From Clavelina lepadiformis (lineage: Eukaryota; Chordata; Ascidiacea; Aplousobranchia; Clavelinidae), in contig NC_135242.1 of the NCBI RefSeq assembly GCF_947623445.1, positions 248,001 to 312,000 on the forward strand: a stretch of DNA of 64,000 nucleotides, written 5' to 3'. Shown in pieces: positions 23,361-35,343 of this stretch. The notes beneath the pieces are model-generated. The model was not told where the DNA came from and searched no databases. It saw nothing but the letters and a program-made list of their open reading frames with translations. Made by a program: the position numbers and the translations under genes. Numbering within the stretch: the stretch's first letter is position 1; every line of letters starts with the position of its first letter.

Positions 23361-26300
23361 ATGAGTGACCAGGAATCAGATGAAAATATCTACGAGGTTG
23401 AGAAGATTATGGACCATGTTGTGGTCAATGGCGAGTTGTATTACTGGTGAGTTTCTTCCATCAATTGTGTTGTGGTTATTGTGCGGAATCAAGAAATTAA
23501 GACGATACAGGGTCATGACAGGTCGAGCAAAGTTTCCCGCAGACAAGTGATTGTGAGTTATCAGCCAATAAAAACCTAATCCACCACCAGTAGGCTACAA
23601 AGTTAAGCACCAGGGCAACCTCACACGGCCAGTGCCAAAGTAGAATGTAAAACGTTTAGCCACGAGATGGCGGTAGATGCCATGTTCCACAGTTTCTTTG
23701 GCATCGTAGAGTTTGGCTTGTACCTTGCATTCACAAAATGTGCAGATTATTGATACAGTATTGGGAGTTTTGGTTGAGAAATAACGCTTGCTTGATACTG
23801 AGCCATGCTTTATAGATGGGTAAGTGGAGGTCCCATTTGTTACGTTATTCTTAAATTATTGTTCCAGTGTCATATGGAAGGGTTACGACGGCCCTGAAGC
23901 CCAGACTTGGGAACCTGAAAGCAATTTGCTGAGTTGCGAAGACCTCTTGAAGGTAATTGCCCTGTTTATTTTGTTGTGTCGTGCCGTGTTCATGACTGCC
24001 TGCTCACACAGAACTACATCGCCCAACATCCGATCAAGAAAAGTTCGCAAGGATCAGAATTAAGTGGTGAGTTCTTGGCATATGTCTCCATTAAATTTGA
24101 AGCTGTTGAACAAGACTTGATTTGCAGGAGATTCGATCTCCGACGAAGATTCAGAGGTGGATCAGAGGACAGGAGGAGGAGGCAGGAGAGGGAGCGGGAA
24201 AAAACAAAAACTTAAGGACTCCCCTATCAGGGTTCGGGGTCGTGGAAGGGGCAGAGGTCGCGGGAGGGGAAGCTCAGCTGAAGGTAAATTTTATGATGTT
24301 TATATTTGTCGTAAGTTCGTGAAGAATCTCGTCGTAAGTTGCAAGAAGATTGATCTGTTGTTCAGGACGGAGGAGGAAGATTGTTGCTTCATCCACAAGC
24401 GAGTCTTCCTCCTCAGATTCCTCAGAGGAGGAGCCACAGGTCAAGGATCCGTTCTGGGAGGACTTGGAGAAAGGCCGGATCGATGTTTTTGCCGGCGACT
24501 TGTATTCGAAGGTGAAACGAAGAAGGGGGACATCTAGTGGCAGCCATCCAAGTGAGCTCATTGTAACTTGGGAGATCCCCCTAATTATTGGGCTTCTGAA
24601 ATAATTTTTTATGATTTTCATAATGTAGTTAGCTCAACTCCTCTTCCACCAATCGGAAAGAAGCGCGGTCCGAAAAAGAAGCCGGCTATAGAGAGCGCTG
24701 AATCGGAATATCAGAGCGATAGAAAGGATGAGAGCAAAGTACGAAACTCAATTAGCTTTTCTTCTAGAATTAAATGATGAGTTCTTTCATGTTTAGAACG
24801 AAGAAGCAAAGAATGGCAAAGAGGAAGATCATCCCATGAGGAGTCCGGTAAGTGATGGAGGATGGTTGATGTGGAAGATGGATCTTAAAATGCTAGGTTT
24901 TGTGCAGGTTCTTGAGTACCTTGATGACCAGTTGGGTCAAAGCAGGAAGTTGAATTCTCAAGACACAAAGGAAATTCCCACGGAGCCTGAAGCACCACCT
25001 AGTGATGAGGTTTACATTTTATTATTTCTATGCCGAGATAAGATAGTGCACCAGATAGAAACAGTAACATACTGGATAAATATCCTGTTGACTCCAGTTT
25101 AATTGATTTGCTTTTTCAAACACTAACAGAGCTAGAGCTAGGGTTACAATCGACGCCGATGGTATGTGTGGTGCTGGTGTGATGATATATGTGTGGTGCT
25201 GGTGTGATGATATATGTGTGGTGCTGGTGTGATGATATATATGTGGTGCTCGTATCGATATTTCAAAATTAGTTGAAAACTTTCATTATTTAAGTGAAAA
25301 AGTTGCCAGTAAGTTTGTTCAAGAAATTGATCTGATTTTTTGGTAAACATTAAATTTTATATTTATGGAAAATAATAATCGGCTTAATCCAATAATCGGC
25401 TTAATTGTTCAAATTATTTGCATGAAAAGTTGATAAAATAATGATTAACCCAGAAATCGAACCATTGGATAAATTGTATAAAAGCAATATTTTCTTGGCC
25501 ATGGCATCTTAAGAGAAATTTAATTTATGGGATGTGAGATGAAGTTTTTATCAATGATTCTGACCTTTGGAATGAAAACTCCTGTGTTGTAAAGTGGTGA
25601 TGGTTTCATTTAAATTTATCAGATGTGGTTGTTTTTATTTTGAAGAGTTTTGAGGAGGAAGTAAGTTTTAGGAAAGCAGAAGAAAATAACGACAAAGAAA
25701 AAGCACAGAAAGAAAAAAGAGAAGCTTCAAATAAAAAGGAAAATCGCTCAAGTGAAGCGACATCTAATCAACTTGGTGAGTTGCAACAGACTCATTATCC
25801 TGACATTTACAAGAGAGTGCAGACATGTAAGTTAACTTCTCACGCAGCGACAAAAAGAGGCGTCGAAACACTGGCAGCTTTGAAATCTGCTGTTCATGAA
25901 AAAATGCAAGCGAAGAAGCGAGCAAAAGAAATTGTACGGAAAGAGAGAGAAGAGAAGAAAGCCGAGGTAAGAAGCTTAAAGTGTTACTCAGCAGTGGATG
26001 AAGTAATCAACCAACTTCTTGATCAGTTGAGGCCATTTTCTGCTCTTCTTGAGGAACTCGACGTCCCGACCATCACTCCGAGGAAAGAGAAGCACATCGA
26101 CAGGAAAGCAATGTAAGTTCAATTGTTATGTGATGTCTATGCACAAGTATGGCTCCCCATTTCTATTCACAGAATAGAAACAAAATCAAATAATCCGCTC
26201 CTGAGGCAGGAGGAGCCCCTTCCCAAGTCCCCTCCCAGGAGTGCCCCGGATAAAACCCCCTCAGTTAGAACCAAACCCCAGGTTGCGCCGAGTAAAGTGA

Positions 26301-28148
26301 AGAACGATGATTTGTTGAGTTCGAACCAAAAGGACGATACTCCTCACAAGGTGGCGCTTCCTGAACCCACAAAAACTTTGAGAAACCCCTCGGACCGGGT
26401 GAAGCCGGGTAAGGCGACCCGCAGTGCCCCGACAGACTCCTCGACCAGTGCCAATAAAGGGGATTTACCTCGAAGGGAGGGTATATCAATGTTCGAGGTC
26501 TTTGAGCAGGAGCTGAGTTCACCTTTGAACCCACCAACAAAGCCAACCCAGAACCAGGGTGAGCTCAAATTTCTTCAATGAAAATTTTCTTGTTATTTAA
26601 TCAAGAAAATACTGAAATGTTCGCAGAAACGTCGCCCTCGGACAAATATCAACTTCAAGATATGGCGGAATACTTGAAAGTGAAAGTGAACTTTGACCTT
26701 GATGAGGTGACAATAACACGTTTGTTACGTCAGATATATCGGTTGCGTAATGAATTTGTTCTCTTTCATCACAGGTTACTTTGAAAGAGATTGAGCAACA
26801 CCACGAATTAGGGGAACCCCCCTGCAGGCTGGAGCGAGATGTGACGAACGGAGAGTTCCGGCAGTTGATCCGCGCCAACAACTATGAGATGGTCTTCGAA
26901 GCGCTCAAGTCCGAGAGGAAGTTGTACAACCTCGAGCACCAGGTACTTCCCCTAACCTGTTACTGGATAATGAGACGAGATGACCTGAAATTTATGAAAT
27001 GCAGGACTCGGTCTGTGTGACTCAGCTGATGGTCGCCTCATCTGCGGGCTCCAGTGAGATAGTCAAGGTGGGTTGTCTCGGCTAATATTGGAACCTGCCC
27101 GGGTTTTGAACCTGCAACCTCTGTTTCAAGGTTCTCGCCTACCACGGGGCGCGAGTGAACGCGAAGACCAAGTCGAACCAAACCGCTTTGATGTTTGCCG
27201 CCGAGAAGGGTCACGTGATCACCGCGCGGGTGCTTCTCATGTTTGGTGCTTACGTCAATCTCCAGACCACCACCGGGGAGAGCGCTCTTATAAAGGTGAC
27301 GTCATCCTTCGATACGCGTAGTTGTTGAGGGACACGCATGAGTGAGTTTTTCTTGCAGGCGGTCAAGAACGGACACGCTGATATTGCTCATTGTCTCCTT
27401 CAAGCGGGCGCGGATCCATGCTTAAGATCGCCGCATGGTGTCAGTGCGCTCAATATAAGCTCAAGTCAGGCGGCTGCTGCTGTTGCCATGGTGAAGCGTC
27501 ACAAGCAGAGGTGAGGAGTTTCTTTTTTTCTCTCTGGCTCCAATGATGACCGACTTTTGCTGACCAGGGTCGAGGCGTCGGTGGATTCCTGCATCCGATC
27601 CCACCTGACCAAGCTCGGACTCCTCCTCCAAGGTCCTCCCCTCTTCTGCATCCGGACCTACAACATCCGGGAGCATCCACTCGTCACCTTCAACCAGCAC
27701 ATCAGCCCGCCCTCCTTATCCGCAAGTATGACGTCGTCGTTACGTCATATCATGATTACGTCATGGATTAATGACGTGTTTGTTGTAGAGCAAGGGGTGG
27801 TGTTATTTGCTGTCCACGGCATGGTCGGGGCCGGGTTAAGCGTCAAATGCAGAATGCGTGGTCCTTGTTACGTCAGCTCTGTCGTCATAAACAACCAGGT
27901 CATGGAACCAATCATGCCGTCTAGGGAGGTATCATAGTGACGTAATAATCGATTTTAGCAATCGCACGACATTGGTTCAAATGAGCGAATAATTGCGACA
28001 GATCTCGTTTCAGTCGGATGAATGTCGCCACTTCATGAGCAACGTTCTGTGGAGGGACGGACACAACTCTTTCCGGCTCCTCCTCTCACAAGATGGTTTG
28101 AGTCGCGAGAAGCTTTATCTCGTCGCTTACGTCGTCGGATTTTTGTGA
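23361..28148 (+). CDS. MPHOSPH8: MPHOSPH8-type HUSH chromatin reader (about 18 exons)
   Basis: Exons read at 23361-23446, 23868-23952, 24012-24066, 24128-24283, 24366-24551, 24629-24738, 24797-24847, 24908-25009, 25646-26112, 26173-26558, 26627-26706, 26775-26942, 27005-27067, 27131-27295, 27359-27510, 27568-27725, 27789-27928 and 28014-28148. Phases agree and give about 914 residues, or about 861 if two in-frame stretches in exon 9 are introns (human 860). Residues 10-55 are a chromodomain (IYEVEKIMD, WKGY, TWEPESNL) with Tyr, Trp and Tyr at the methyl-lysine cage. The middle is charged, with an RGRGRG stretch. Then come ankyrin repeats (NQTALMFAAEKGHV, GESALIKAVKNGHADIAHCL) and a C-terminal domain ending YLVAYVVGFL, as in MPP8. 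In mammals MPP8 reads H3K9me3 and recruits TASOR and periphilin to silence transposons. AATAAA is at 28682. Confidence 0.92.
25162..25247. repeat. 27-base minisatellite in an MPHOSPH8 intron
   Basis: The unit GTATGTGTGGTGCTGGTGTG plus ATGATAT is repeated about three times in near-perfect tandem within the intron between 25009 and 25646. The near identity points to recent expansion and likely length polymorphism. Confidence 0.85.
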
Positions 28149-28868
28149 CGACTTTTCTGGACGCCGTTTGCATCGATGACGTCACGGTGAGATAGCGTAA
28201 AACTTTGTTTGAGAATTGATGGAATTTGTTGCTCCTGTGTTCGTTGTGGCGTGAAATTGTTCGACCAATCAAATTTGTCTGGTGGTTTGGTAGAAGTCAC
28301 GTGGTTTTGGTCAACAATATTTTGATATTTTGCTCGACAAGTTCGCCTCAGCTTGCTAATTGTCATTCTGACGTCATAATCGCAAAATTAATTTCACGTT
28401 TCCACATTCCACTAAATTTAGCTTGAAAACGAATCATTTGATATTTTTGATATTTAGCTAAAGGGAGTATTGTGACGTCATAATTCCAAGGGTTTTAGAA
28501 GCAAAGGTTATTGTTCTTAAATGCTCCCACCCGAGGAGGATCGCCCTCCATTGCGTCAGAAGAAATCAATTAAACTGTCACGTGATCAGAAATCGATGTT
28601 CTTCGTGATGACGTCATAGACTGCCACAGTTTATATTTTGTGAAAATTTTTGAACAGTGAACACATTGTTACGTAACAAAGAATAAATATAAACAAAATA
28701 ACACTGAAATGATGTAATAAATAAAATTTTGGAAATGTTGCTGTGACGTTAGGACTTGAAATCTTCATCAAACGTGGCGTTTTTCTATTGGTCAAACGCA
28801 AGGTTCTTCACCATTGTTCCAGCCAATAGGAAATCAAAAAAATTCCTGAGAATTTCGTGACCAAGTCG
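28149..28868. other. MPHOSPH8 3' UTR and convergent spacer
   Basis: The stretch holds the MPHOSPH8 3' UTR, with AATAAA at 28682 and a further AATAAATAAA around 28710, and TGACGTCA-type motifs near 28369, 28470 and 28608. It separates two convergent genes; no coding region is seen. Confidence 0.55.
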
Positions 28869-29847
28869 TTACTCGCCACTCGCCAGTAACGCTTTCGTCC
28901 AACCTTTGAATAGGCGCAGAGAATCGTTCGACAATTGATTGTCTACGCCTCCGTCGTAATCACCTTCAGTAAATCTGTCGGAAAAATATTTTTTCTCCAA
29001 TTCGCGAACTAATCTGTCGATGATGCCGTATTCCTGTCGAAGCATACCGACATCGGGTCGTTCTTCTACATTCGCGAGATAATCGCGCTGGGATGTCCGC
29101 GAACTCAGTCTATATCTTCGAGCGTGCGCCAAAATGCTGCCTACATCACAAGCATTGAGATGAACTACATGCCGACAGGTTGTCTACAGCTCGGTTCAAC
29201 CCATGACGACACAACCAACATTCGTGAGTTTAATTGTACTTACGTAACAAACTACTAACAATGCAGCATTGTCGTAGGTTGAATCGACGACATTGGCCAT
29301 TTTGTTAACTAGTTATTATTTCAGTAATTATGATCTGATAATGTGATTTGTTATCAAACTTAGTTAGTTGAGTGAATAAATTTGTCCCGAAGTTGCCATG
29401 GTCTGAGAACCATTGTTTAAATATTGTGACATCATAGTTAAGTTGTCTTACCACAAGCTTTCTCGTATTTGATGACGGAGAGAACTTTCTTCAGATTTCT
29501 GCATCTCTCGACGTTCGAAATTCGCTTTCGAAAGGAGTCTGGAACAAAAAATTAATAATTTATGGGAAAGCACAAGAGACGAATTCGCCATTTCATCGAG
29601 CCGATGAGATAGCCCGGAAAGCTTTTCAAAAGATAACGAGACGAATGTTACGTCATAAATAATAGATGTTCCCATCTGAACCAAAATGTCATAATCACTC
29701 AGAGTTAAATAACAAACTTTAAAAAGAAATTCGAGAATAGAACTCACAGGATGATTCCGGAATGTTTCTGGCTTCGCTTTTATACGTCATAGTAAAGACG
29801 ACAACATAAACGACGAATATCTTGATAAATGATTTCAATGAAGTCAT
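28869..29847 (-). CDS. Predicted small secreted protein, family unknown (3 exons)
   Basis: On the minus strand the exons are 29847-29748, 29538-29452 and 29140-28869; phases 1 and 1 agree and give 152 residues. The protein starts MTSLKSFIKIFVVYVVVFTM, a good signal peptide with likely cleavage after about residue 26 (KSEA/RN). The mature part is basic at first (YSFRKRISNVERCRN, ILAHARRYRLSSR) and acidic later. A predicted helical stretch (GMLRQEYGIIDRLVRELEKK) is followed by FKGWTKALLASGE at the end. Only two cysteines are present (in VERC and KAC), allowing one disulphide. The RRYR and RKR sites could be processed by proprotein convertases. I do not recognise the family; a helical cytokine or peptide-hormone precursor is possible but unproven. 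It is convergent with MPHOSPH8. Confidence 0.52.
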
Positions 29848-32800
29848 AATAATAACCTTCTGTTACATAAGCGCTTGAAAATGATAAATCCTGCCAACAA
29901 ATTAAGAAAACTTTATAGTGACGACATCTTGAGTTTAAACATCTTCATCCTTAGACCTCGAAATCGTCTACATAATAATTTGAGAGTTGGCGCGATTCTC
30001 TGACATTTCGTTTCTGAAACTTTCCACGATTTCTGCGCCTTCGCTAAGTCAAAGTTGCGCTTAAATATTCGAAATCGCCTTTTTCTGGCAAAGTTAAAAA
30101 AAGATTTCTGATCAGCGAGATAAACACGGTTTGTTACGTCACGTTAAAATGTTGCTACTTCGAGCGGCGATCTCGCCAGAATTCATTTCTTTTGTTTCAA
30201 ACTTGTTCCATTCCATTCATTATTTAGTGTTTTTGTTAAACATTTATGACGACACAATGTTGCAGTTCAAAGCAAATTTTTTGACCGGCCTTGACAGCTT
30301 TGAAACACAAACGGGAATTTCTCCCAGGACATCTCACTTATGACGTCACAATGAGCTAAAATATTCAAAACCAGATCAATCATAGAAATATAAAATATTC
30401 ATCTCCAGCTTAAAATTTCAACCAATTTGTCTCGCTATCCGGGAAACCCCCAAATGCATTTCCATGATTCGGCCCATCCCCACGTAGATGGCGCGATATA
30501 AAAGCATCTCATATTATGACCTCATAAACGATTTGTTTGTTTGTTTAACACAATCTTCATTTTTCAACGGCAAGTTTTAAAATTATCTTCACACGTGACA
30601 GGCGGGGTCGAAAGGTCAAAGTTTATTCATTTTTAATCACGGAGGGAAACTCGGGGTATTCCCTGAATTGAGTTTTATTAAAATTAACTGACAAACTTTT
30701 CTTGAAGAAATTTTATCTTTATCAGAAGAAAATGTCAGAAAAGGAAATTTCCACGGAATGGTTTCGGCAAATTTCAAAATTTTGTTCACCTAAATTTATT
30801 TAAAAGAACTTCTTTTTTTAGTTTACGATCGGTCGAGAGAAATTCGATCGAATTCAAGAATAGTCGCCAACAGAGCAGACACTTTTCTCAACCCAGCTGA
30901 CGTACATTAACTGCTTGTTTGGTTATAATGCTCCATTGTGACATCTTCAAGACATTAATTACTTTTACTCAGCTTTTAACGAGCGGACTGAACCGACAAA
31001 CCCTTTCATTCAATTAAGTTTGCCTTGAAAAATATTTTCGGCTCGAGTTGCCGCAAAGATCGCGCAACTATTGTTGGTATAAACATTTCTAACGAGATTC
31101 TTAAAATAAATCGAGGAGATTTTCTCCTGGAATTTGCTGCTCTGTCGCGTCACGCTGTATCACAAATGATCTTTGTTACATCTTTCCTTTCAGTCAAAAC
31201 ACTGGTTAAAAATATTACGTTAAGTTTCGAAAACAAACAACGTTCTAAAGATTTTTGTCAAACTAAGAAGTTTATGAAAAAAATTCTTATTAGAAATGAT
31301 TATTACGTAACAAAGCGATGTGGTAAAAGGATCACCTTTTATGTCACCAATCTTTGTTTTCCAACAATCATTATGGCAAGCAGTGACGTCACTAAAACAC
31401 GGCAAAAACAACTTCGCGCTTCACTAAGCAAGTGGTGACGTAATAGCCTCACTTTGCTTCATTGAAGTCATTGTTAACGCATAATGACAATATCTTACAT
31501 CACAAAAGGTTGAGGTGTAAATTAAGTTGAGGAATTTAATCTTCTTAGCACTTGTTAGTCATTGGCCGCGACAAAGCTTCTTCTATCTCGTTCAGCACTC
31601 TCGCCTTCTATTAATCACCCGGCGCGCCTTGTGATGTCATAATCACTGCGCGACATCCATCGCGAAACAAAGCTTCGATTTCCCCGAAGCCAGGCTCGGG
31701 CGTGCCGTAGCTTATGTCGCTTCTGCGGTCACTTACCACAAACTCTATGTTCAATGCTGGGCCCCCCTCCATCTCAGCCATAATCGCTGCGGGATCGAGC
31801 CGCCCTTGTCCAAGCTGTCTCCTGACATCCCTCGGTCATTTCTAAAACGCTCGACACTTCGCGCGACGTGCGTGGCCCGGGCCGGCAGCTCACAAACTCG
31901 GAAAATTTCGATAAATTACTTTAACAGAAAAGTAAAGACAAGGTCATACCGGGCTCGGTTACCAAAGAAAAATCATCTTGTGTGATGTCTCCAGCAAGAA
32001 CTTACGTCATGGGTTTTGCAATTATTGCCACCAATCAGCCGAAGTCACGTGGAAGCTTGTGCAACGAACCATAAAGCGCCTGAACATGTGAACTTGCGAC
32101 ACAATCACGCACAGTAGGCTCACTATACTAGAATCCAATTGTGCAAATGCACAAAGCATGATAACATAAATTATACAACTTAGTGACTGCAATGCAGCAA
32201 TGTGCGCTCAGAGCGTTTGACACAAAACCCAGTGTGACAAATCGAGGCTTATAGGGATATGACGTCGTCTAAAAGATGTTTCGTTGAAAACTAACGGATA
32301 CGCGGTGGTATGGATCAATTCGATGACCGCACCATTGAACGTCAAAAAGTCAAGACACTTAACGGCCTCATTAACAAATTTATTTCAGCGCCAGATGTCC
32401 CTAAAGGTCCGATTTTTAATATTTTTGCAGTGTTCCGACATCATAGTGAGCCATTGTTTGGAAGCAGCGGACCATGAAGAATTATTCGATTGGGCTAGAT
32501 GAGGTGTAACATATGTGGCTGATGCTGTCGATGAAAGTTTGAAGTTTTAACTTGTTTGCGCTTATATCACGCGATAAACATAACGTATTGTGTCGTAATA
32601 AAGCCACCTTAAAGTGTATTTGTTGCTTTTTGTCTAAAGCACTGCTTCGTTGACGTCACACCAACAAGTTTGAGTTAAAATGCTGGCATGGCCTCGAAAT
32701 TGTTTGGCGAAGTCTAAACCCCTGACGATAATTGCCAACGCATTAAGATCGACCAACCAATAAGAACTTGCTTCTACTCGGCGAAGAATGCGACTGCACG

Positions 32801-34460
32801 GTCTGAATTAGTTGGGGGGGAGAGTTGCTGAATACTTTGAAATCTCAAATACTGCCACAACTAGAAAATTTTGTGCGCCATCATTTCAGTTGTGCGCCAC
32901 CTAATCTTAAGTATGGAACCACGTCATAGTTTTTCGTTATATCAAGAGCTGGAAGAACTTAAACTCGCAGAAGGTTACCGCTGGCGCTTTGTGAACTTCC
33001 GCGATTATGACAACCAATCATCTCGCTGCCTCCTGTCAATCATTTCATTCGAATCCGTTGTTAAAATTATTACGTCATAAATGCTGTTTTTATTGTAATT
33101 TGCTGCGAAATGTATTCAGTATGACGTTTATTTGGCGGGAATAATGTTAAGTGATAATCTCGAACGACACGACGTTACCATAGTTACGCGGTCATAACAG
33201 ACCGGTCGTTGAACCGATGTTTGTTGAGGGGGAGGGCCAGCTAATATCGAGACGAAGTTGGGAGTCGAACCCGTGCGCGAAGCATCGCAAATTATTCTCG
33301 AATTAGATCGTCAGGGAGATACGACAAATTCAAGTTTGTCCGCCTACGAACGCGTCAAATACGAAATATAAAGAATCGCGTCAAATGGGGTCCGCTTTGT
33401 CATGAACGATGCCAAATCAAAATAAATAAATGGGTCATAATTTTGCTGCTTAAGTTTAGTTTTCAAAGTTATTTTAAATCTAAAAGTTCATATTTTCCAG
33501 GTGAAACTAAAACATCGATGTCGCGCTCCCGACAGAGCTCATACCGCGTTGTCTAACCTTCCTTGTATTTGCACAGTTATCAGCATGACCATATAAGGAC
33601 ACATCCGATACACGACATCCCGATTTACATCTGTTGTAGATTCCAGAATCATGTCGCGTCCTTGTTGTTTTCAAGTTAATTCCTACCCCAAGCTATCAGC
33701 GACCATTTACCCATGTTTTATGACGTCATAAACTTTAAGAGCGTTTTACGTTCAGTCGCTTATTGCCTCATAAAGTAACGATAAAAGAAAGTTTCTCATA
33801 AAACTTCGTTTAAACTTGGGTTACAGGAAAAGTGCGAATTTATCGCGGTCGTTGAGGCCGGGGCTTCAATCGCACGTGTTCGCGGTTTTATGAATTGTTT
33901 TGTAATAAATATTTGCTCACGTGGTCTGGGGTCAAAATCAACATTTTTATGGTGAACCAATCAGTCAAAAATTTTGTTAGACTGAGTTCACAACCACTCT
34001 GTATGACGTCATATTCTGCATCAATCCTTAATAGTTGGGCACAAAATTCAATGCGCGCTGTAGAAGTTCGACGTCGACCTTATTAACAGAGGTGAAATGT
34101 CTGGTTTTACCATCTAACGTGGATTTAAAGTCCAATAAAAGTTTGATGGAAAAGTCAACGCGAGCAGGAAAACACCGACAAAGTTGGTCGCGCGTCCTTG
34201 AATGTTTCCCTACCAACGATTTTCGGCAATTATGCGCTGGTTCTCGTTAATCGTCATCAGTCATCACCCTGCACGTGCAACAAACACATTGATCTCGAAG
34301 CGGCTGTGAAGTTTATGTGCTTAGTATTCACTGGAACTAATGTTTCCGCTGTGAACGTCATAATCACCTTTTATGACGTGACCAGTCAGTGGAAATTTAC
34401 CTGGAAGGGTGGAAAGTTACCGGAAAAACGAACGAAAAAGTCATCTGCAAACATTCCTCC
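29848..34460. other. Largely non-coding interval
   Basis: No gene is firmly supported over 4.6 kb. TGACGTCA palindromes are frequent. A TATAAAA word at 30497-30503 has no gene downstream. A GC-rich open stretch at 31610-31850 (minus) is listed separately. The longest plus-strand frame (about 31025-31438) matches no known domain, and its composition matches the non-coding surroundings. Confidence 0.45.
31610..31850 (-). other. GC-rich open stretch, possible exon
   Basis: Within AT-rich DNA this stretch is markedly richer in G, C and CpG. On the minus strand it stays open for about 70 codons and reads DVRRQLGQGRLDPA, MAEMEGGPALNIEFV and SDRRSDISYGTPEPG in order. A consensus donor (GTAAGT) sits after the codons for IEFV. 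No start, upstream exon or known domain could be attached. It may be an isolated exon, a decayed gene or a CpG-rich regulatory region. Confidence 0.25.
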
Positions 34461-34463
34461 CCC

Positions 34464-34470
34464 TATATAA
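34464..34470 (+). promoter_or_regulatory. TATA box of the fatty-acid-binding protein gene
   Basis: TATATAA within CCCCTATATAAAGC lies about 160 bases before the coding start. A short non-coding first exon would begin near 34495 and end at a donor around 34519 (AAG then GTAAGT). Its partner acceptor TTTTCTAG lies about 20 bases before the ATG. A clear TATA box fits a strongly and tissue-specifically expressed FABP gene. Confidence 0.7.
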
Positions 34471-34626
34471 AGCACCCACCGCGACTGCTGGAGCTATTGG
34501 TCGCTTATTGAGTCCAAGGTAAGTGTGACGTAATAAAGAGATTAGGAGATCGCTTGGTGAGGCGCAAACGGATGTGACGTAGTGACAAATTACTTGTGAT
34601 TTTCTAGGATCACTTAAATCTGCAAG

Positions 34627-35180
34627 ATGGTCGACGCATTCGTGGGAAAATTTGTGGTGGAGAAACGCGAGAACTTCGATGGCTTCATGAAGGGCATCGG
34701 TGAGTTTTACAGTCGGTTATTTTCATGGTAGCATCATCGACGCTATTTAAATTGCCCCTCCCCAGGTGTTCCGGAGGAGTACGTAGAGAAAGCGCGAAAT
34801 GCCGAAGTCAAGACGGAAATCTCCAAGAACGGTGACGTCATATCGGTGACGCGCATCCGGCCAATGAAAACGACGACAAACTCGTTCAGTTTCGGGAAAG
34901 AAAGCGAGGTCGAGAACATCAAAGGCGAGAAGATGAAGGTGGGTTATGTGGGAGATGGGGTTATGTGGGGTGTAGATGGGGTGGTGTATATGTGTATGTT
35001 GCATGTGTGGGGTTTGAGTTAATCTCATTCTCCCCGCAGGTTGTCGTCAACTTTGAAGGCGGCAAGATCGTCAGTCGGGGGGACAATTATGAGGTCACAC
35101 AGGAAATGGATGGCGGGCGGCTCAAGGAGGTCATCACCTTTAAGGGTCACACCATGACAAGATATTCCAAGAGACAGTGA
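34627..35180 (+). CDS. Fatty-acid-binding protein (intracellular lipid-binding protein)
   Basis: Exons 34627-34699, 34766-34938 and 35040-35180 encode 128 residues, the standard FABP length. The N-terminal pattern FVGKFVVEKRENFDGFMKG is the family signature, followed by helix II (PEEYVEKAR). The C-terminal MTRYSKR carries the Arg-x-Tyr pair that binds the fatty-acid carboxylate. These cytosolic beta-barrel proteins carry fatty acids, bile acids or retinoids. Introns 1 and 2 sit at the ancestral positions (codons 25 and 82); the usual third intron near codon 115 is absent. The gene has a TATA box and a non-coding first exon upstream, and is convergent with the JmjC gene, its stop being 163 bases from that gene's stop. 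The subtype (ileal, liver or heart-like) cannot be fixed by eye. Confidence 0.94.
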
Positions 35181-35343
35181 TGTCATAATGACGTGTCTGC
35201 AGTTTATTGGCAAAATTACGAGTGTTTGTATGACGAAATACAATTGAACGAACCTTAATCCTTTGTTTTGAAAAATATCTTGAGTTATGACGTCACAATA
35301 AGGAGATTCACTAATTTTACAACAGCGTTAACAATCGATAGTA

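Noticed and set aside
31025-31438. 137-codon plus-strand frame
   Set aside because: It matches no known domain, begins without a proper ATG and has the composition of the surrounding non-coding DNA.
33250-33310. Possible minus-strand tRNA (GGGTTCGACTCCC)
   Set aside because: Only the T-arm resembles a tRNA, and no matching acceptor stem or A box was found.
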